Notes: generated by a model not told the origin, from the letters alone. A DNA stretch of 64,000 nucleotides from Paraclostridium ghonii (GCF_030815085.1 NZ_JAUSWG010000002.1), one strand, 5' to 3'. Shown: positions 17,942 through 27,555, numbered from the stretch's first letter. Program-made: numbers and translations.

Positions 17942-18610
17942 TTAATCCTTAATTAAAATACATTTTTTCTTATAAACTTTATAAACTAGATATATGTATA
18001 ATATATCAAAAAACTGAATTAAAGCTATTATAAATAATTCTGTAGTTATTGACGGTAACATATTAGTAAATTTTAAAATAGCTATAGTCAATGTTCCAAT
18101 CCATTTAAATATTGCTATAGAAATAGATTGACCTAAAGTATTCCCTCTATTTAAAATCATAACTACAAATAATATAGACATTATTAAATTTTGTAAATTT
18201 GCAATAAATCCACATGTTTGAGTTATATCATTTTCAAATAAAACTGAAAAATCATTTCCAGCTAAAGTCATAAATACTATAGAAAATATTATAATTGTTA
18301 TAGTAAAAATATATAATGATTTTTTACTTATAATATTTTTACACTTCACAGTTTTATACCCATACTTAAAAAAAGTATATAGTATTATTAAATCAAGAAA
18401 TAACCATGTCAAAAATATTATTTTTGCAAATGCTAAGTCCCCTCCTGGTGGGTATATAAAACTAAAGGTGAACTCCCAAGCTAAGTTAAGACTTAATGCA
18501 AATAAAGGCATCCCATAAGTTTTATCTTTAAAGCTTTTTAATATTATTAAAATATAAGTTATAATCCAAAATACTCCACATAAAATTTGTAAAATCAATT
18601 CAATATTCAA
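17942..18610 (-). CDS. Seven-helix membrane protein resembling Pyr4-family terpene cyclases
   Basis: This 222-residue protein has about seven membrane helices. Helix 2 contains LSLNLAWEFTFSFIYPPGG. An Asn-x-x-Trp-Glu motif followed by a Tyr-Pro-Pro turn is characteristic of the transmembrane Pyr4/PaxB-type terpene cyclases, where this Glu (here Glu46) protonates the substrate. A second conserved acidic residue near the C-terminus fits the FFDILYIYLVYK segment (Asp at about 202). Bacterial homologues are widespread but largely uncharacterised. No prenyltransferase is nearby, so the substrate is open. Monocistronic. The assignment is from remembered motif similarity. Confidence 0.6.
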   Translation of the reverse strand: MNIELILQILCGVFWIITYILIILKSFKDKTYGMPLFALSLNLAWEFTFSFIYPPGGDLAFAKIIFLTWLFLDLIILYTFFKYGYKTVKCKNIISKKSLYIFTITIIIFSIVFMTLAGNDFSVLFENDITQTCGFIANLQNLIMSILFVVMILNRGNTLGQSISIAIFKWIGTLTIAILKFTNMLPSITTELFIIALIQFFDILYIYLVYKVYKKKCILIKD

Positions 18611-18716
18611 AATTACACCCCTATATTAAATCTATTAAAGAAATGTATATATATAACTATTTAATCATATCTATACATTTATTTAGTGGGTTTTGTAATG
18701 AGTATCATATAATTAT

Positions 18717-18751
18717 AAAAAAGACCTATACAGTTCGTATAGGCCTTTTTA
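18717..18751 (-). terminator. Terminator of the class I aminotransferase gene
   Basis: The hairpin CCTATAC/GTATAGG is flanked by A/T runs right after the stop at 18763. Confidence 0.8.
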
Positions 18752-18762
18752 GAATTTATTTA

Positions 18763-19956
18763 TTATCTGTCTAATTTTAGGTAAGCTTCTAATCCTTCTT
18801 TTAATATTTTAGCAGCTTTAGCTAAATCTTCTTTGTTTAATATATAAGCAAGTCTTATTTCATCAACTCCAAGCCCTTTAGTTTTATAGAATCCTTCAGC
18901 TGGACAAGGCATTACTGTTTCTCCATCGATTTCAAAATCGCTTAGCATCCATTTAACGAAATCATCAGCACTCTTAACTGGTAACTTAGCTACTATATAA
19001 AATGCCCCTGTTGGTTTTTTACATATAACACCAGGAACTTTTACAAGTTCATTATATAAAACATCTCTTCTTTCTCTGTACTCTTCGTTTACTTGTGTTA
19101 GATAAGAATTTGGAGTTTTGTAAAGTTCTACTGCTCCAACTTGCTCTAATGTAGGAACTGATAATCTAGCTTGACAAAGTTTTAATATTTCCCTCATAAA
19201 TTCTTTATTTTTAGATGCTAGAGAACCTATTCTTGATCCACATGCGCTGTATCTCTTAGATACACTGTCTACTATTATAACTCTATCTTCTACTTCTTTA
19301 ATATTTCCTAAACTAGTATATTCTCCTTCATATACAAACTCTCTGTAAACTTCATCTGCCATTATCCATAAGTCATGTTCTTTAGCTATATCAGATATCA
19401 TTTTTATTTCTTCTTTAGTGTAAACTACTCCCGTTGGGTTTCCTGGGTTTGAAAATAATATAGCACGAGTATTCTCATCCACCTTGGATACGATTTCCTC
19501 CTTAGAAGGTAAATGGAATCCGTTTTCAGCAAGTGTAGTTATAGGTTTTATTTCAACACCAACTGCATTTGCAAAGCTATTGTAGTTTGAATAAAATGGC
19601 TCTGGTACTAATATATTCTCCCCTTCATTACATATAGTTAACATTGTAAAGAATAATGCTTCACTACCACCATTTAATATTAATATATCTTCTAAATCAA
19701 AGTTTATATCATATTCTCTATAGTAATTTTGTATAGCGTCTCTAAGTTCTGGTAAGCCTTCTGATAAAGCATATTCTAATACTTCTTTTTTATTTTCAGT
19801 TATAGCGTTGAAAAAGTTTTCCGGAGTTTTAATATCTGGTTGTCCTATATTTAAGTGGTATACTTTTTTCCCATGTTTTTTAGCTTGTGCTGCATAAGTT
19901 AATAGCTCCATTATAGTTGAAGCTTCTACTGATTTTATTCTTGAAGAAAATTTCAT
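18763..19956 (-). CDS. Class I PLP-dependent aminotransferase (aspartate/aromatic type)
   Basis: This 397-residue cytoplasmic fold-type-I enzyme has the motifs HLNIGQPDIKTP near the start, ILNGGSEALFFTML, FSNPGNPTGVVY, ADEVYREFVYEG and the PLP lysine in VDSVSKRYSACGSRIG. The last stretch resembles the clostridial AspB-like subgroup. It should interconvert an amino acid and 2-oxoglutarate; the precise donor is unknown. GGAGGCAAAACC precedes the start. It has its own terminator and reads away from the divergent rhodanese gene. Confidence 0.9.
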   Translation of the reverse strand: MKFSSRIKSVEASTIMELLTYAAQAKKHGKKVYHLNIGQPDIKTPENFFNAITENKKEVLEYALSEGLPELRDAIQNYYREYDINFDLEDILILNGGSEALFFTMLTICNEGENILVPEPFYSNYNSFANAVGVEIKPITTLAENGFHLPSKEEIVSKVDENTRAILFSNPGNPTGVVYTKEEIKMISDIAKEHDLWIMADEVYREFVYEGEYTSLGNIKEVEDRVIIVDSVSKRYSACGSRIGSLASKNKEFMREILKLCQARLSVPTLEQVGAVELYKTPNSYLTQVNEEYRERRDVLYNELVKVPGVICKKPTGAFYIVAKLPVKSADDFVKWMLSDFEIDGETVMPCPAEGFYKTKGLGVDEIRLAYILNKEDLAKAAKILKEGLEAYLKLDR

Positions 19957-20201
19957 GGTTTTGCCTCCTAATTATCCCTTTAATTATATTCCTGTATGTG
20001 GTATACAATATTTTTTCTTTACTCATATTCTAACATATTCAAACAAATTAGTTAAACGTTTTTTTCACGTATTGATAAAATTGTTATTTTCTGTATTTTA
20101 AGTAAATTTCATAACCTATTGAAAATTCATCAATCTAAGTATATATTATTTACATAAGTATGAAAACAATTACATAAATTTAAATAAATAGGAGGTCTAT
20201 T

Positions 20202-21047
20202 ATGACAAACTTAGTTAGTGCTAAATGGTTAAAAGAAAATTTTAATAATGAAAATATGGTTATTGTAGATTGTAGATTTGACTTAATGGATAAGAATTAT
20301 GGTAAAAAAAGTTATGAAAAAAATCATATACAAGGTGCTGTTAGAGTTGATATAGAAACTGAATTATCTAGTAAAGTTCAAGAACATGGTGGTAGACATC
20401 CACTTCCTTCTATAGATAAACTAAAGACTACTTTTGAAAATCTAGGTATAAGTAATAATTCAATAGTTGTTTGCTATGACGAAGGAGACTTAGCAGGTCC
20501 ATCTAGATTATGGTGGATATTAAAATACTTAGGTCATAATGAAGTGTATGTTTTAGGTGGAGGAATAAACGAATTTATCTCAATAGGCGGAACTGCAGAC
20601 AATAAAACGCCTAACATACCTAAAAAAGGTAATTTTACAGTTAATGTAAATGAGTCTATGAGAGTTGACATGAAGTATGTCAAAGAAAGATTATATAAAG
20701 ATAATGTTGCTATAATAGACTCTAGAGAGAACAAAAGATATTTAGGAGAATTCGAACCAGTAGATATAAAGGCCGGCCATATTCCTAGTGCAATTAACTA
20801 TTTCTGGATGGATATATTAGAAAAAAACGGAGAAAATATGAATATAAAATGTGTAGAAGATTTAAAAAAACATTTTGAAAAATTAAATAATTATGATGAG
20901 GTAATAGTTTATTGTGGCTCTGGTATAACTGCTTGCCCTAACAGTCTAGCTCTTAGCGAAATCGGTATAGATCATAAAGTTTATTCTGGAAGCTTTAGCG
21001 ACTGGGTAAGTTATAATGACAATGATGTTAATACTACAGTTCAATAA
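20202..21047 (+). CDS. Sulfurtransferase, two-domain rhodanese
   Basis: This 281-residue protein is made of two rhodanese domains (about 5-125 and 150-275). The C-terminal active-site loop is VIVYCGSGITACPNSLAL, with the catalytic Cys in CGSGITA, the loop form of thiosulfate sulfurtransferases. It transfers sulfane sulphur to cyanide or to biological acceptors. The N-terminal domain keeps the fold but replaces the loop Cys region with VVCYDEGDLAGPSR, so only the second domain is catalytic, as usual for the family. AGGAGG precedes the start, and a terminator follows. Confidence 0.92.
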   Translation: MTNLVSAKWLKENFNNENMVIVDCRFDLMDKNYGKKSYEKNHIQGAVRVDIETELSSKVQEHGGRHPLPSIDKLKTTFENLGISNNSIVVCYDEGDLAGPSRLWWILKYLGHNEVYVLGGGINEFISIGGTADNKTPNIPKKGNFTVNVNESMRVDMKYVKERLYKDNVAIIDSRENKRYLGEFEPVDIKAGHIPSAINYFWMDILEKNGENMNIKCVEDLKKHFEKLNNYDEVIVYCGSGITACPNSLALSEIGIDHKVYSGSFSDWVSYNDNDVNTTVQ

Positions 21048-21059
21048 ATAAAATTTAAA

Positions 21060-21100
21060 TAGGATGTTTCAAAATATATATTTTGAAACATCATTTTTTT
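21060..21100 (+). terminator. Terminator of the rhodanese gene
   Basis: Perfect stem GATGTTTCAAAATAT and complement, followed by TTTTTTT. Confidence 0.85.
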
Positions 21101-21182
21101 ACTTTAATATGCTTATTTCAAGATAATCTATATACATATAATCTACTCTATTTATACTTTAATTTTTTATAATCATTTAGTA

Positions 21183-21214
21183 TTAAAAAAAGACGCTTAT
21201 AAAACGTCTTTTAA
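21183..21214 (-). terminator. Terminator of the 97-aa gene
   Basis: AAAAAGACG/CGTCTTTT stem-loop with a T-tail on the minus strand. Confidence 0.65.
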
Positions 21215-21216
21215 AT

Positions 21217-21510
21217 TTATATATTTTTAACAAGTTCTCTTTCGGCTTCTTTTTTATCCATATAGTCATTTAGTCTTTTCTCTGCTATAGTTTTTATTTC
21301 ATCATGACTCATTTTATTTTCTTTATTTTTAACTATTTCCATACCAATTTCAAGTAGTTCTTTGTCTGTAAATTTATTTTGTATATAGTCCTCTATTCTA
21401 GGTATATCTTTAGGCTCTATATCTTTGTATACTTGTGTCATAGCTATTAAACTGTTAACTAAATTAAAGTCAGTTACTAAGCTTAGCTTACTTAAGTCTA
21501 AATTTTTCAT
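21217..21510 (-). CDS. Small hypothetical helical protein (97 aa)
   Basis: Not recognised. It is a charged, mostly helical protein (EDYIQNKFTDKELLEIGMEI, AEKRLNDYMDKKEAERELV) without cysteines, a signal peptide or a membrane segment. GGGGG upstream of the ATG and a terminator right after the stop support it as a real gene. Standing alone between the rhodanese and the AAC(3)-like gene, it gives no functional clue. Confidence 0.6.
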   Translation of the reverse strand: MKNLDLSKLSLVTDFNLVNSLIAMTQVYKDIEPKDIPRIEDYIQNKFTDKELLEIGMEIVKNKENKMSHDEIKTIAEKRLNDYMDKKEAERELVKNI

Positions 21511-21589
21511 GTTATATCCCCCACTTCCCTTATAATAATATAATTATATCATATTATTTACATAATTTTCTTAACATTGCGTAATTTCA

Positions 21590-22396
21590 TCATTTAGATT
21601 TAGATAAAAATTTCGTGCCAAAGTCTACGCATTCCCTCTGGGACATTAATTTACAATTAGCATTACCTATTTTATAATTTATAATTTTATGATTCGTTTC
21701 AAAAATCTCTCCAATATATCCAAAACAATCTGAATCCAACTCTAAATCTTCAAACTCTTTCCATATCCTAACTCCATTTTCTACTATTGGAGCTCCAGAT
21801 GTAAATTTTTCTCTACAATTACTTCTATATTCACTCAAATGAAATGATGTATTATTTTCATAAGAAACTCCTAAAAGTAAAACATATCCATCTAAGTCAT
21901 ACACCCTAGCTAATGGTGATTCTTCTGATAATCCATATTCTAAACTATGGTTATTTATTATGAATTCTTTATCCTTACCATACGCACTAAAAGATACTTG
22001 TGGATGATTGCTTCTTATTACCCTATCATAACTTATAAAAGTTTGTGCAATTAATCCCATACCTCTACATGGCGTTGTTAATTTATTAAAAGCAGGCATT
22101 TCATCCTTTATAATATCATGCCAACTCTTAGGTACAGGTGGATTACACCAATAGGAAGGGTCAGAATAATCTCCACTATGACTAGGCATAACTATATTAC
22201 CTTTATCTCCAACAGCTTCTAAAAGGGCATCTATAACAGATATAGACCCTCCGCAAACCCATCCAATTGAACTCAAAGATGAGTGCACTATAATAGTCAT
22301 TCCTTCTTTAATTCCCATATTTTTAAAATCTTCAAGTAAACTTTTTTTAGTATTGATTTTTTCACTTGATTTAATTACATTCTCTTCTCTACTCAA
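21590..22396 (-). CDS. AAC(3) family N-acetyltransferase (YokD-like)
   Basis: This 268-residue protein has the family hallmarks VHSSLSSIGWVCGGSISVIDALL, IVMPSHSGDYSDP, RSNHPQVSFSAYGK and LLLGVSYENNTSFHLSEYR. Related enzymes acetylate the 3-amino group of aminoglycosides with acetyl-CoA. Many chromosomal anaerobe members of this family have unknown natural substrates, so resistance should not be assumed. The length is normal. Monocistronic. Confidence 0.85.
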   Translation of the reverse strand: MSREENVIKSSEKINTKKSLLEDFKNMGIKEGMTIIVHSSLSSIGWVCGGSISVIDALLEAVGDKGNIVMPSHSGDYSDPSYWCNPPVPKSWHDIIKDEMPAFNKLTTPCRGMGLIAQTFISYDRVIRSNHPQVSFSAYGKDKEFIINNHSLEYGLSEESPLARVYDLDGYVLLLGVSYENNTSFHLSEYRSNCREKFTSGAPIVENGVRIWKEFEDLELDSDCFGYIGEIFETNHKIINYKIGNANCKLMSQRECVDFGTKFLSKSK

Positions 22397-22565
22397 TAAT
22401 ATCCCTCATTTATATTTTTAATTTATTATAAATTCTATAAAAATAATTTTAAATCCTTTAATTCAATTTTTTATTTTATATGTATCTGTTTTGAAATTGT
22501 AGTATTTAGGAAGTTTTTTATCATAATATTAAAAATATTATTTAATGTTGATTTATTTTTTAAAA

Positions 22566-22608
22566 AAAGATATGGAATTAGTTATTACACTATTTATTCC
22601 ATATCTAT
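22566..22608 (-). terminator. Terminator of the XDH-like operon
   Basis: GATATGGAAT/ATTCCATATC arms around a 17-nt loop, just after the molybdopterin subunit gene. Confidence 0.65.
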
Positions 22609-22637
22609 TATTACTTTGTTTAATATATCCTAATTTT

Positions 22638-24905
22638 TTATTTATTCATTTCTAAGAATACTTTTTCAGGTGTTATAGGAAGAGTATTGACTCTAACTCC
22701 ACAAGCATTGTATACAGATTCTTGTATTGCTGGTAGAGGTGTATTTATAACAACTTCTCCTACTGATTTAGCTCCGAATGGACCTGTTGGTTCATTTGTT
22801 TCAACAAAATCTACTATAACATTTCCAACATCACATCTAGCTGGTATTTTATATTGCATAAAAGTATTAGTATCCATATGTCCATCATCTGTATGCCTAA
22901 CTTCTTCAAACATAGCCATACCTATACCTTGAACTATACCACCCTCAACTTGTATTTTTGCTAAGTTCTTATTTATAACAGTTCCACAGTCTACTACAGC
23001 AACGTAATCTACTATTTCATATTTTCCTGTTTCTAAGTCCATCTCTGTCTCAACAAATCCTGCTATAAATGGAGGTGGAGATACCTCACTACCATGTGAT
23101 GCATATCCTACTAACTGCTCTTTTCCTGGTCCTAATGTAAAGTCTACAGCTATATCAAATACTGATATTTTATTATTCTCACTACAAACATATTCACCAT
23201 CGAATTCAGTATGTTCTTTATCTATTCCAAGCCTACTAGCTCCAATTTCTATTATCTTATCACGAAGTATATTACTAGCCTTAACAACAGCCATACCTGT
23301 TACATAAGTTGTAGAAGATGCATAAGATCCCGGATCATATGGAACTACATCTGTATCTGCTGATATTACAGTAATCTTCTCCATCTCTGTTTCTAGTATT
23401 TCACATGCCATTTGTGCAAGAATAGTGTCACTTCCAGTTCCCATATCAGTAGATCCTACTAATAGTGTGTAATTTCCATCATCATTTAATTTTATTTCTG
23501 CACTAGCTGCATCAATCCCAGCTATACCTGATCCTTGCATAGTAAGTGCCATACCAACACTTCTAACTTTTCCATTTTCTAATTTTTTTGAAGGATACTT
23601 CTCATCCCACTTTATAAGTTCCCTACCTTTATTTATACAGTTAACTAAATCTACGCTATTTAAAGTTTTATTGTATGCAAAGCTAGTTTCCCCTTCTTTT
23701 ACTATATTTTTAAGTCTTACTTGTGTAGGGTCCATACCTAATTTATGCGCTAACATATTTATAGTTGATTCTACAGCAAAACACCCTTGTGTTGCTCCAT
23801 AACCTCTAAGAGCTCCAGCAGGCATTTTATTTGTATATACTACATTCCCTTTAAATCTAGATGCAGTTAACTTGTTATACATAGGCATAGTTTTTTCCCC
23901 AACCAAACCAAATGTTGTTGAAGCATGCTCGCCATATGCTCCTGTATCAGATAACGCATCTATATCTATAACTTTTATTATTCCCTCTTTTGTTGCTCCT
24001 ATTTTTACATTTAACTTCATTGCATGTCTACTTGTAGAGCAATTAAAAGTTTCTTTTCTATCATATATTATTTTTGCAGGTTTTCCTGTTTTTAGAGTTA
24101 CAATTGCAGAAAATATTTCAACACATGCAGTTTGTTTCCCTCCGAAACCTCCACCTATTCTAGGCTTTATAACCCTTATTTTACTTGAAGGTATATTTAG
24201 TGCTCTTGATAAGTGTCTTCTAACATGAAATGGAATTTGTGTAGAACTTACAACAACTAATCTACCTGTATGATCTAAATAATTATAAGATCTATAAGTT
24301 TCCATCATTGCATGAGCCTGCGCTTGTGTATAGTATGTTTCTTCAACTACAATATCACAATTTTTAAGATCTTCCTCTACATTCCCTTTCTCATATAAGT
24401 GCTTTGATACTATATTTCTTTCTCTCTCCATACCAATATCAAAGTTGCAATGCCTATTTTCATCATGAACTAATGTTTTGTTATCAATCGCTTCTTCCAT
24501 ATCTATCACAGGCTTTAAAACTTCATATTCAACTTTTATCATTCTCATTGCTTTTACTGCAGTTTTTTCATCTACTGCCGCAACTATTGCAACTTCATCT
24601 CCCACATACCTTACTGTATCTTCAAGTATTAATCTATCGTATGGAGATGGTTCGGGATATGACTGACCCGCTAATGTAAATCTACTATTTGGTACATCTT
24701 TATAAGTTAATACACATTCTACTCCATCAATCATTAAAGCTCTTGATGTATCAATATTTTTTATTTTTGCATAAGCGTGTGGACTTCTTAAAATCTTAAC
24801 AACCAATGCATCCTTTGCTGCTAAATCATCTGTATATACTGGCTTTCCTGTAGCTATAGCCATCCCATCTATTTTATGTATGCCTTTTCCAACTATTTTC
24901 ATCAT
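22638..24905 (-). CDS. xdhA: Molybdenum hydroxylase large subunit (xanthine dehydrogenase-like)
   Basis: This 755-residue molybdopterin-binding subunit has family motifs in order: VGDEVAIVAAVD, QAHAMMETYRS, KPRIGGGFGGKQ, MPAGALRGYGATQG, GSTDMGTGSDTILAQ and near the end EPTGPFGAKSVGEV, with the catalytic glutamate. The enzyme hydroxylates a purine or similar heterocycle; electrons go through the FeS and FAD subunits. The QAHAMMETY and GAxRGYG motifs and the nearby xanthine permease favour a purine hydroxylase. With YqeC encoded close by, this is a good candidate for a selenium-dependent molybdenum hydroxylase. The start abuts the FeS subunit gene. Confidence 0.9.
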   Translation of the reverse strand: MMKIVGKGIHKIDGMAIATGKPVYTDDLAAKDALVVKILRSPHAYAKIKNIDTSRALMIDGVECVLTYKDVPNSRFTLAGQSYPEPSPYDRLILEDTVRYVGDEVAIVAAVDEKTAVKAMRMIKVEYEVLKPVIDMEEAIDNKTLVHDENRHCNFDIGMERERNIVSKHLYEKGNVEEDLKNCDIVVEETYYTQAQAHAMMETYRSYNYLDHTGRLVVVSSTQIPFHVRRHLSRALNIPSSKIRVIKPRIGGGFGGKQTACVEIFSAIVTLKTGKPAKIIYDRKETFNCSTSRHAMKLNVKIGATKEGIIKVIDIDALSDTGAYGEHASTTFGLVGEKTMPMYNKLTASRFKGNVVYTNKMPAGALRGYGATQGCFAVESTINMLAHKLGMDPTQVRLKNIVKEGETSFAYNKTLNSVDLVNCINKGRELIKWDEKYPSKKLENGKVRSVGMALTMQGSGIAGIDAASAEIKLNDDGNYTLLVGSTDMGTGSDTILAQMACEILETEMEKITVISADTDVVPYDPGSYASSTTYVTGMAVVKASNILRDKIIEIGASRLGIDKEHTEFDGEYVCSENNKISVFDIAVDFTLGPGKEQLVGYASHGSEVSPPPFIAGFVETEMDLETGKYEIVDYVAVVDCGTVINKNLAKIQVEGGIVQGIGMAMFEEVRHTDDGHMDTNTFMQYKIPARCDVGNVIVDFVETNEPTGPFGAKSVGEVVINTPLPAIQESVYNACGVRVNTLPITPEKVFLEMNK

Positions 24906-25355
24906 TTACTTTACCCCCAGATAACTTTTGATTGCTCTTAATTGTCCCATATATCCTGTACATCTGCATAAATTACCAGTTAGATAATGTATTATCTCCT
25001 CTTCTGTAGGATTATTTAATTCCTCTTTCATAGCTAAAACTGTCATTATAAATCCTGGAGAGCAAAATCCACATTGTTCCGCTCCTTCACTAACTAAAAC
25101 TTTTGCAAATTCACTAGCTTCTTTTTCTAATCCTTCTATGGTTGTAATTTCTTTATTTAAAGCTCTAACTGTTAAAGTTGCACAAGACAACGTAGGCCTT
25201 TTGTCTATCCATACAGAGCAAAGTCCACAGCACCCTGTATCACACCCTCTTTTAACACTTAGATTTCCTAATTTTCTTAAACTATCCACTAAATATTCTT
25301 CTGGTTCTATATCAACTTTTCTCTTTTTACCATTTACTTTAAGTTCTACTAGCAT
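24906..25355 (-). CDS. xdhC: Molybdenum hydroxylase [2Fe-2S] subunit
   Basis: At 149 residues this is the normal length. The N-terminal plant-type ferredoxin cluster is seen in CDTGCCGLCSVWID with a further Cys in PTLSC. The C-terminal helical cluster is seen in QCGFCSPGFI and NLCRCTGY. It relays electrons from the molybdenum centre to the FAD subunit. Its start overlaps the FAD subunit stop by seven bases and its stop abuts the large-subunit start, so the three subunits are translationally coupled. Confidence 0.93.
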   Translation of the reverse strand: MLVELKVNGKKRKVDIEPEEYLVDSLRKLGNLSVKRGCDTGCCGLCSVWIDKRPTLSCATLTVRALNKEITTIEGLEKEASEFAKVLVSEGAEQCGFCSPGFIMTVLAMKEELNNPTEEEIIHYLTGNLCRCTGYMGQLRAIKSYLGVK

Positions 25356-26140
25356 TTTGTAACCTCCATGATTGCTCTTTTAACTAATATCTTACTTATT
25401 TGCTCTCTATACTCTTTTGAAGCTCTCATATTTGTTCCAAATTCTACATCATTTTTTATTAAATCTATAGCCATTTCTATGTTTTCATCATTTAATTGAT
25501 TGCTTGATAAGAATTTACTAGCTTCCTTGGCTATCTTAGCCCTTTGAGGTCTTGCACCTATACATATTTTAAACTCATTATCTATGTTAGAGACAGACAC
25601 ATTAAGTATAGGATAATCACTTTTAGCATTTCTCATGGATTTGTAAACTGATTTTTTATTATTTTTATTTATATATATTTTAGTTAATATATCTTTTTCA
25701 TATTTTTTATTTAAAAAGTCATCTAGACTTATTCTTCCCCCTTTATATGTTTCAACTTCTGTATCTAAACAAAGAAGTGCAACTATTAAATCAGAAAATC
25801 CATATTTAGAAAATACACTTCCTCCAACTGTAACTACATTTCTAAACTGAATACCTATTATATCCCTAACTGCATCAGTTAATATTTTAAAATTACTATT
25901 TATAATCTCACTAGTTTCTAAGCTTCTTAAAGAAGTCATAGCTCCAATTTCTATAAAATTATCATCTTCTTTTATATAATCTAAATTAAGGTTAGAAAGT
26001 TCAACTCCTGTACCTATTCTTTTTTTTCCCATTCTTAGAAATGCTGTTCCTCCAAGAATCTGATTGTTTTTCCTCTTAGTTAATATTGAGTATGCTTCTT
26101 CTAATGTGCTTGGCTGTACTATATCAGTAATTGTAAACAT
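25349..26140 (-). CDS. xdhB: Molybdenum hydroxylase FAD-binding subunit
   Basis: This 263-residue protein has the CO-dehydrogenase/XDH flavoprotein fold: QPSTLEEAYSIL at the start, the FAD loop RKNNQILGGTAFL, and GIQFRNVVTVGGSV for FAD phosphate contact. The C-terminal domain begins around residue 160. It is the first gene of the three-subunit operon (medium, small, large), an order common in clostridial purine hydroxylases. GGGAGGAACAG precedes the start. Confidence 0.92.
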   Translation of the reverse strand: MFTITDIVQPSTLEEAYSILTKRKNNQILGGTAFLRMGKKRIGTGVELSNLNLDYIKEDDNFIEIGAMTSLRSLETSEIINSNFKILTDAVRDIIGIQFRNVVTVGGSVFSKYGFSDLIVALLCLDTEVETYKGGRISLDDFLNKKYEKDILTKIYINKNNKKSVYKSMRNAKSDYPILNVSVSNIDNEFKICIGARPQRAKIAKEASKFLSSNQLNDENIEMAIDLIKNDVEFGTNMRASKEYREQISKILVKRAIMEVTKC

Positions 26141-26250
26141 ACTGTTCCTCCCTTTTTAATTGTGCTAGTTTTTTTAATCTATATAATTTGTTTAATTATA
26201 TCATATTTTTTCATTATTACTTCCGTTTAAATAATTTACTTATTTGTTAA

Positions 26251-26290
26251 ACTTAGGTATAAAATTTTTTTAATTTTTATACCTAAGTTG
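26251..26290 (-). terminator. Terminator of the antiporter gene
   Basis: Stem ACTTAGGTATAAAA and complement, with a T-rich loop. Confidence 0.7.
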
Positions 26291-26319
26291 GTTTTTAAAT
26301 TTTTATATTAAATTATATA

Positions 26320-27555
26320 TTACTCTTCTTCTAATAATCCTAGTTTTTTAGCTATATATTTAGTTGTACTTCCCTGAATTATCAAAGTTATTAATATTGT
26401 CATAAATACAATTGAAGATATAACTTCATATCCAGGTATTTTCATAGTTGTAATTATACCGCAAAGAGCAGCTGGAATTACTCCAGTTTCTCTTACCCAC
26501 ATCATGAAAATAATTTCATTTCTAGACCACTTAGCTTTTTTATCGAATATTGTACATAACAATACACTAATTGGTCTTGCTATGAAAATTAATCCTATTA
26601 CAACAAGTATAGATGGTAAAAGATACTTCACTAAAACATGTAAATTAACTTGGCTTCCTAAAATTATGAATATCATCATTCTGCATATTGTCCCTAAAGT
26701 TTCTACAACGTTTAGATCTGCATCATAAGATCTTTGAGTTAACCAAATTTTAAAGTTTTTCTTATTTCCATTTATAATCCCTACTATGAAACATGCCATA
26801 TATCCGCTACCACCTAATTTACTAGCTAATTCATATGAGATTACAACAGATAAAATAGATACTATTGGTGCAAAATCTCTTAATACACCATAAGGCTTAT
26901 CACTTATAAGTTTTAATAATAAAATTCCTGTTGTTACACCTACTATAACTCCAACAATAACCATAATACTTAAGTTGTAAATATTTTCTTGAAATGAAAA
27001 CTTTCCTGACAAAATTATAGTGATTATTGCAGATGTTAAAATAGCACCTGTCGCATCATTAAAAGCTGATTCGCTTATAACAGTTTGCTTTACCCTCTCC
27101 TTAATTTTTACACTATTAAAGATTGGAACTAATGTTGCAGGATCTGTTGATGCTACTATTGATCCAGCAAGCAGTGCGGTAATTGAACTTACTTCAAATG
27201 ATAATCCTATTATTTCCTTCATTATAAATGCTGATATTAAAACTCCTACAGTTGATAGTAATAATACTGTAATTTTAACATCTTTTAAAACTTTTAAACT
27301 TATTTCTTTACCACCTAAGTACAATATAAATCCAGATCCAAATGTTAAAATCAACTGATTTTCAATTTGATATGAACTTATATCAATAAACTGAAAAAAT
27401 GATGGTCCTATAATTATCCCGGCAATCAAAAATAATACAACATCAGGAATATTAATTCTTTCACTTAGTTTACTGCATAATATTCCTGTTATAGCAACTA
27501 TAGCAAATAATACTAGTAAATTATTACTAGCTATGGTGTGAATAGATGTTTCCAT
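26320..27555 (-). CDS. Cation:proton antiporter (CPA family, NhaP/KefB-like)
   Basis: This 411-residue membrane protein has about twelve helices. SIVASTDPATLVPIF and VISESAFNDATGAI contain the Asp pairs of the ion-binding site typical of CPA1 Na+/H+ exchangers (Thr-Asp-Pro, then Asn-Asp). LAGIIIGPS is the helix-2 family motif. It should exchange Na+ or K+ for H+ in pH and salt homeostasis. No TrkA-N regulatory domain is present. Its ribosome-binding site AGGAGG forms the 3' arm of a strong hairpin at 27556-27615, so expression may depend on that structure. Confidence 0.88.
   Translation of the reverse strand: METSIHTIASNNLLVLFAIVAITGILCSKLSERINIPDVVLFLIAGIIIGPSFFQFIDISSYQIENQLILTFGSGFILYLGGKEISLKVLKDVKITVLLLSTVGVLISAFIMKEIIGLSFEVSSITALLAGSIVASTDPATLVPIFNSVKIKERVKQTVISESAFNDATGAILTSAIITIILSGKFSFQENIYNLSIMVIVGVIVGVTTGILLLKLISDKPYGVLRDFAPIVSILSVVISYELASKLGGSGYMACFIVGIINGNKKNFKIWLTQRSYDADLNVVETLGTICRMMIFIILGSQVNLHVLVKYLLPSILVVIGLIFIARPISVLLCTIFDKKAKWSRNEIIFMMWVRETGVIPAALCGIITTMKIPGYEVISSIVFMTILITLIIQGSTTKYIAKKLGLLEEE

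Noticed and set aside
21590..22396. Acquired aminoglycoside resistance gene
   Set aside because: Base composition matches the neighbours and there is no mobile context. Chromosomal AAC(3)-like proteins often have other roles.
24404..24679. Open frame of 91 codons on the plus strand
   Set aside because: It lies antisense inside the molybdenum hydroxylase large-subunit gene, has no ribosome-binding site, and its leucine/histidine-rich translation is a typical antisense shadow.
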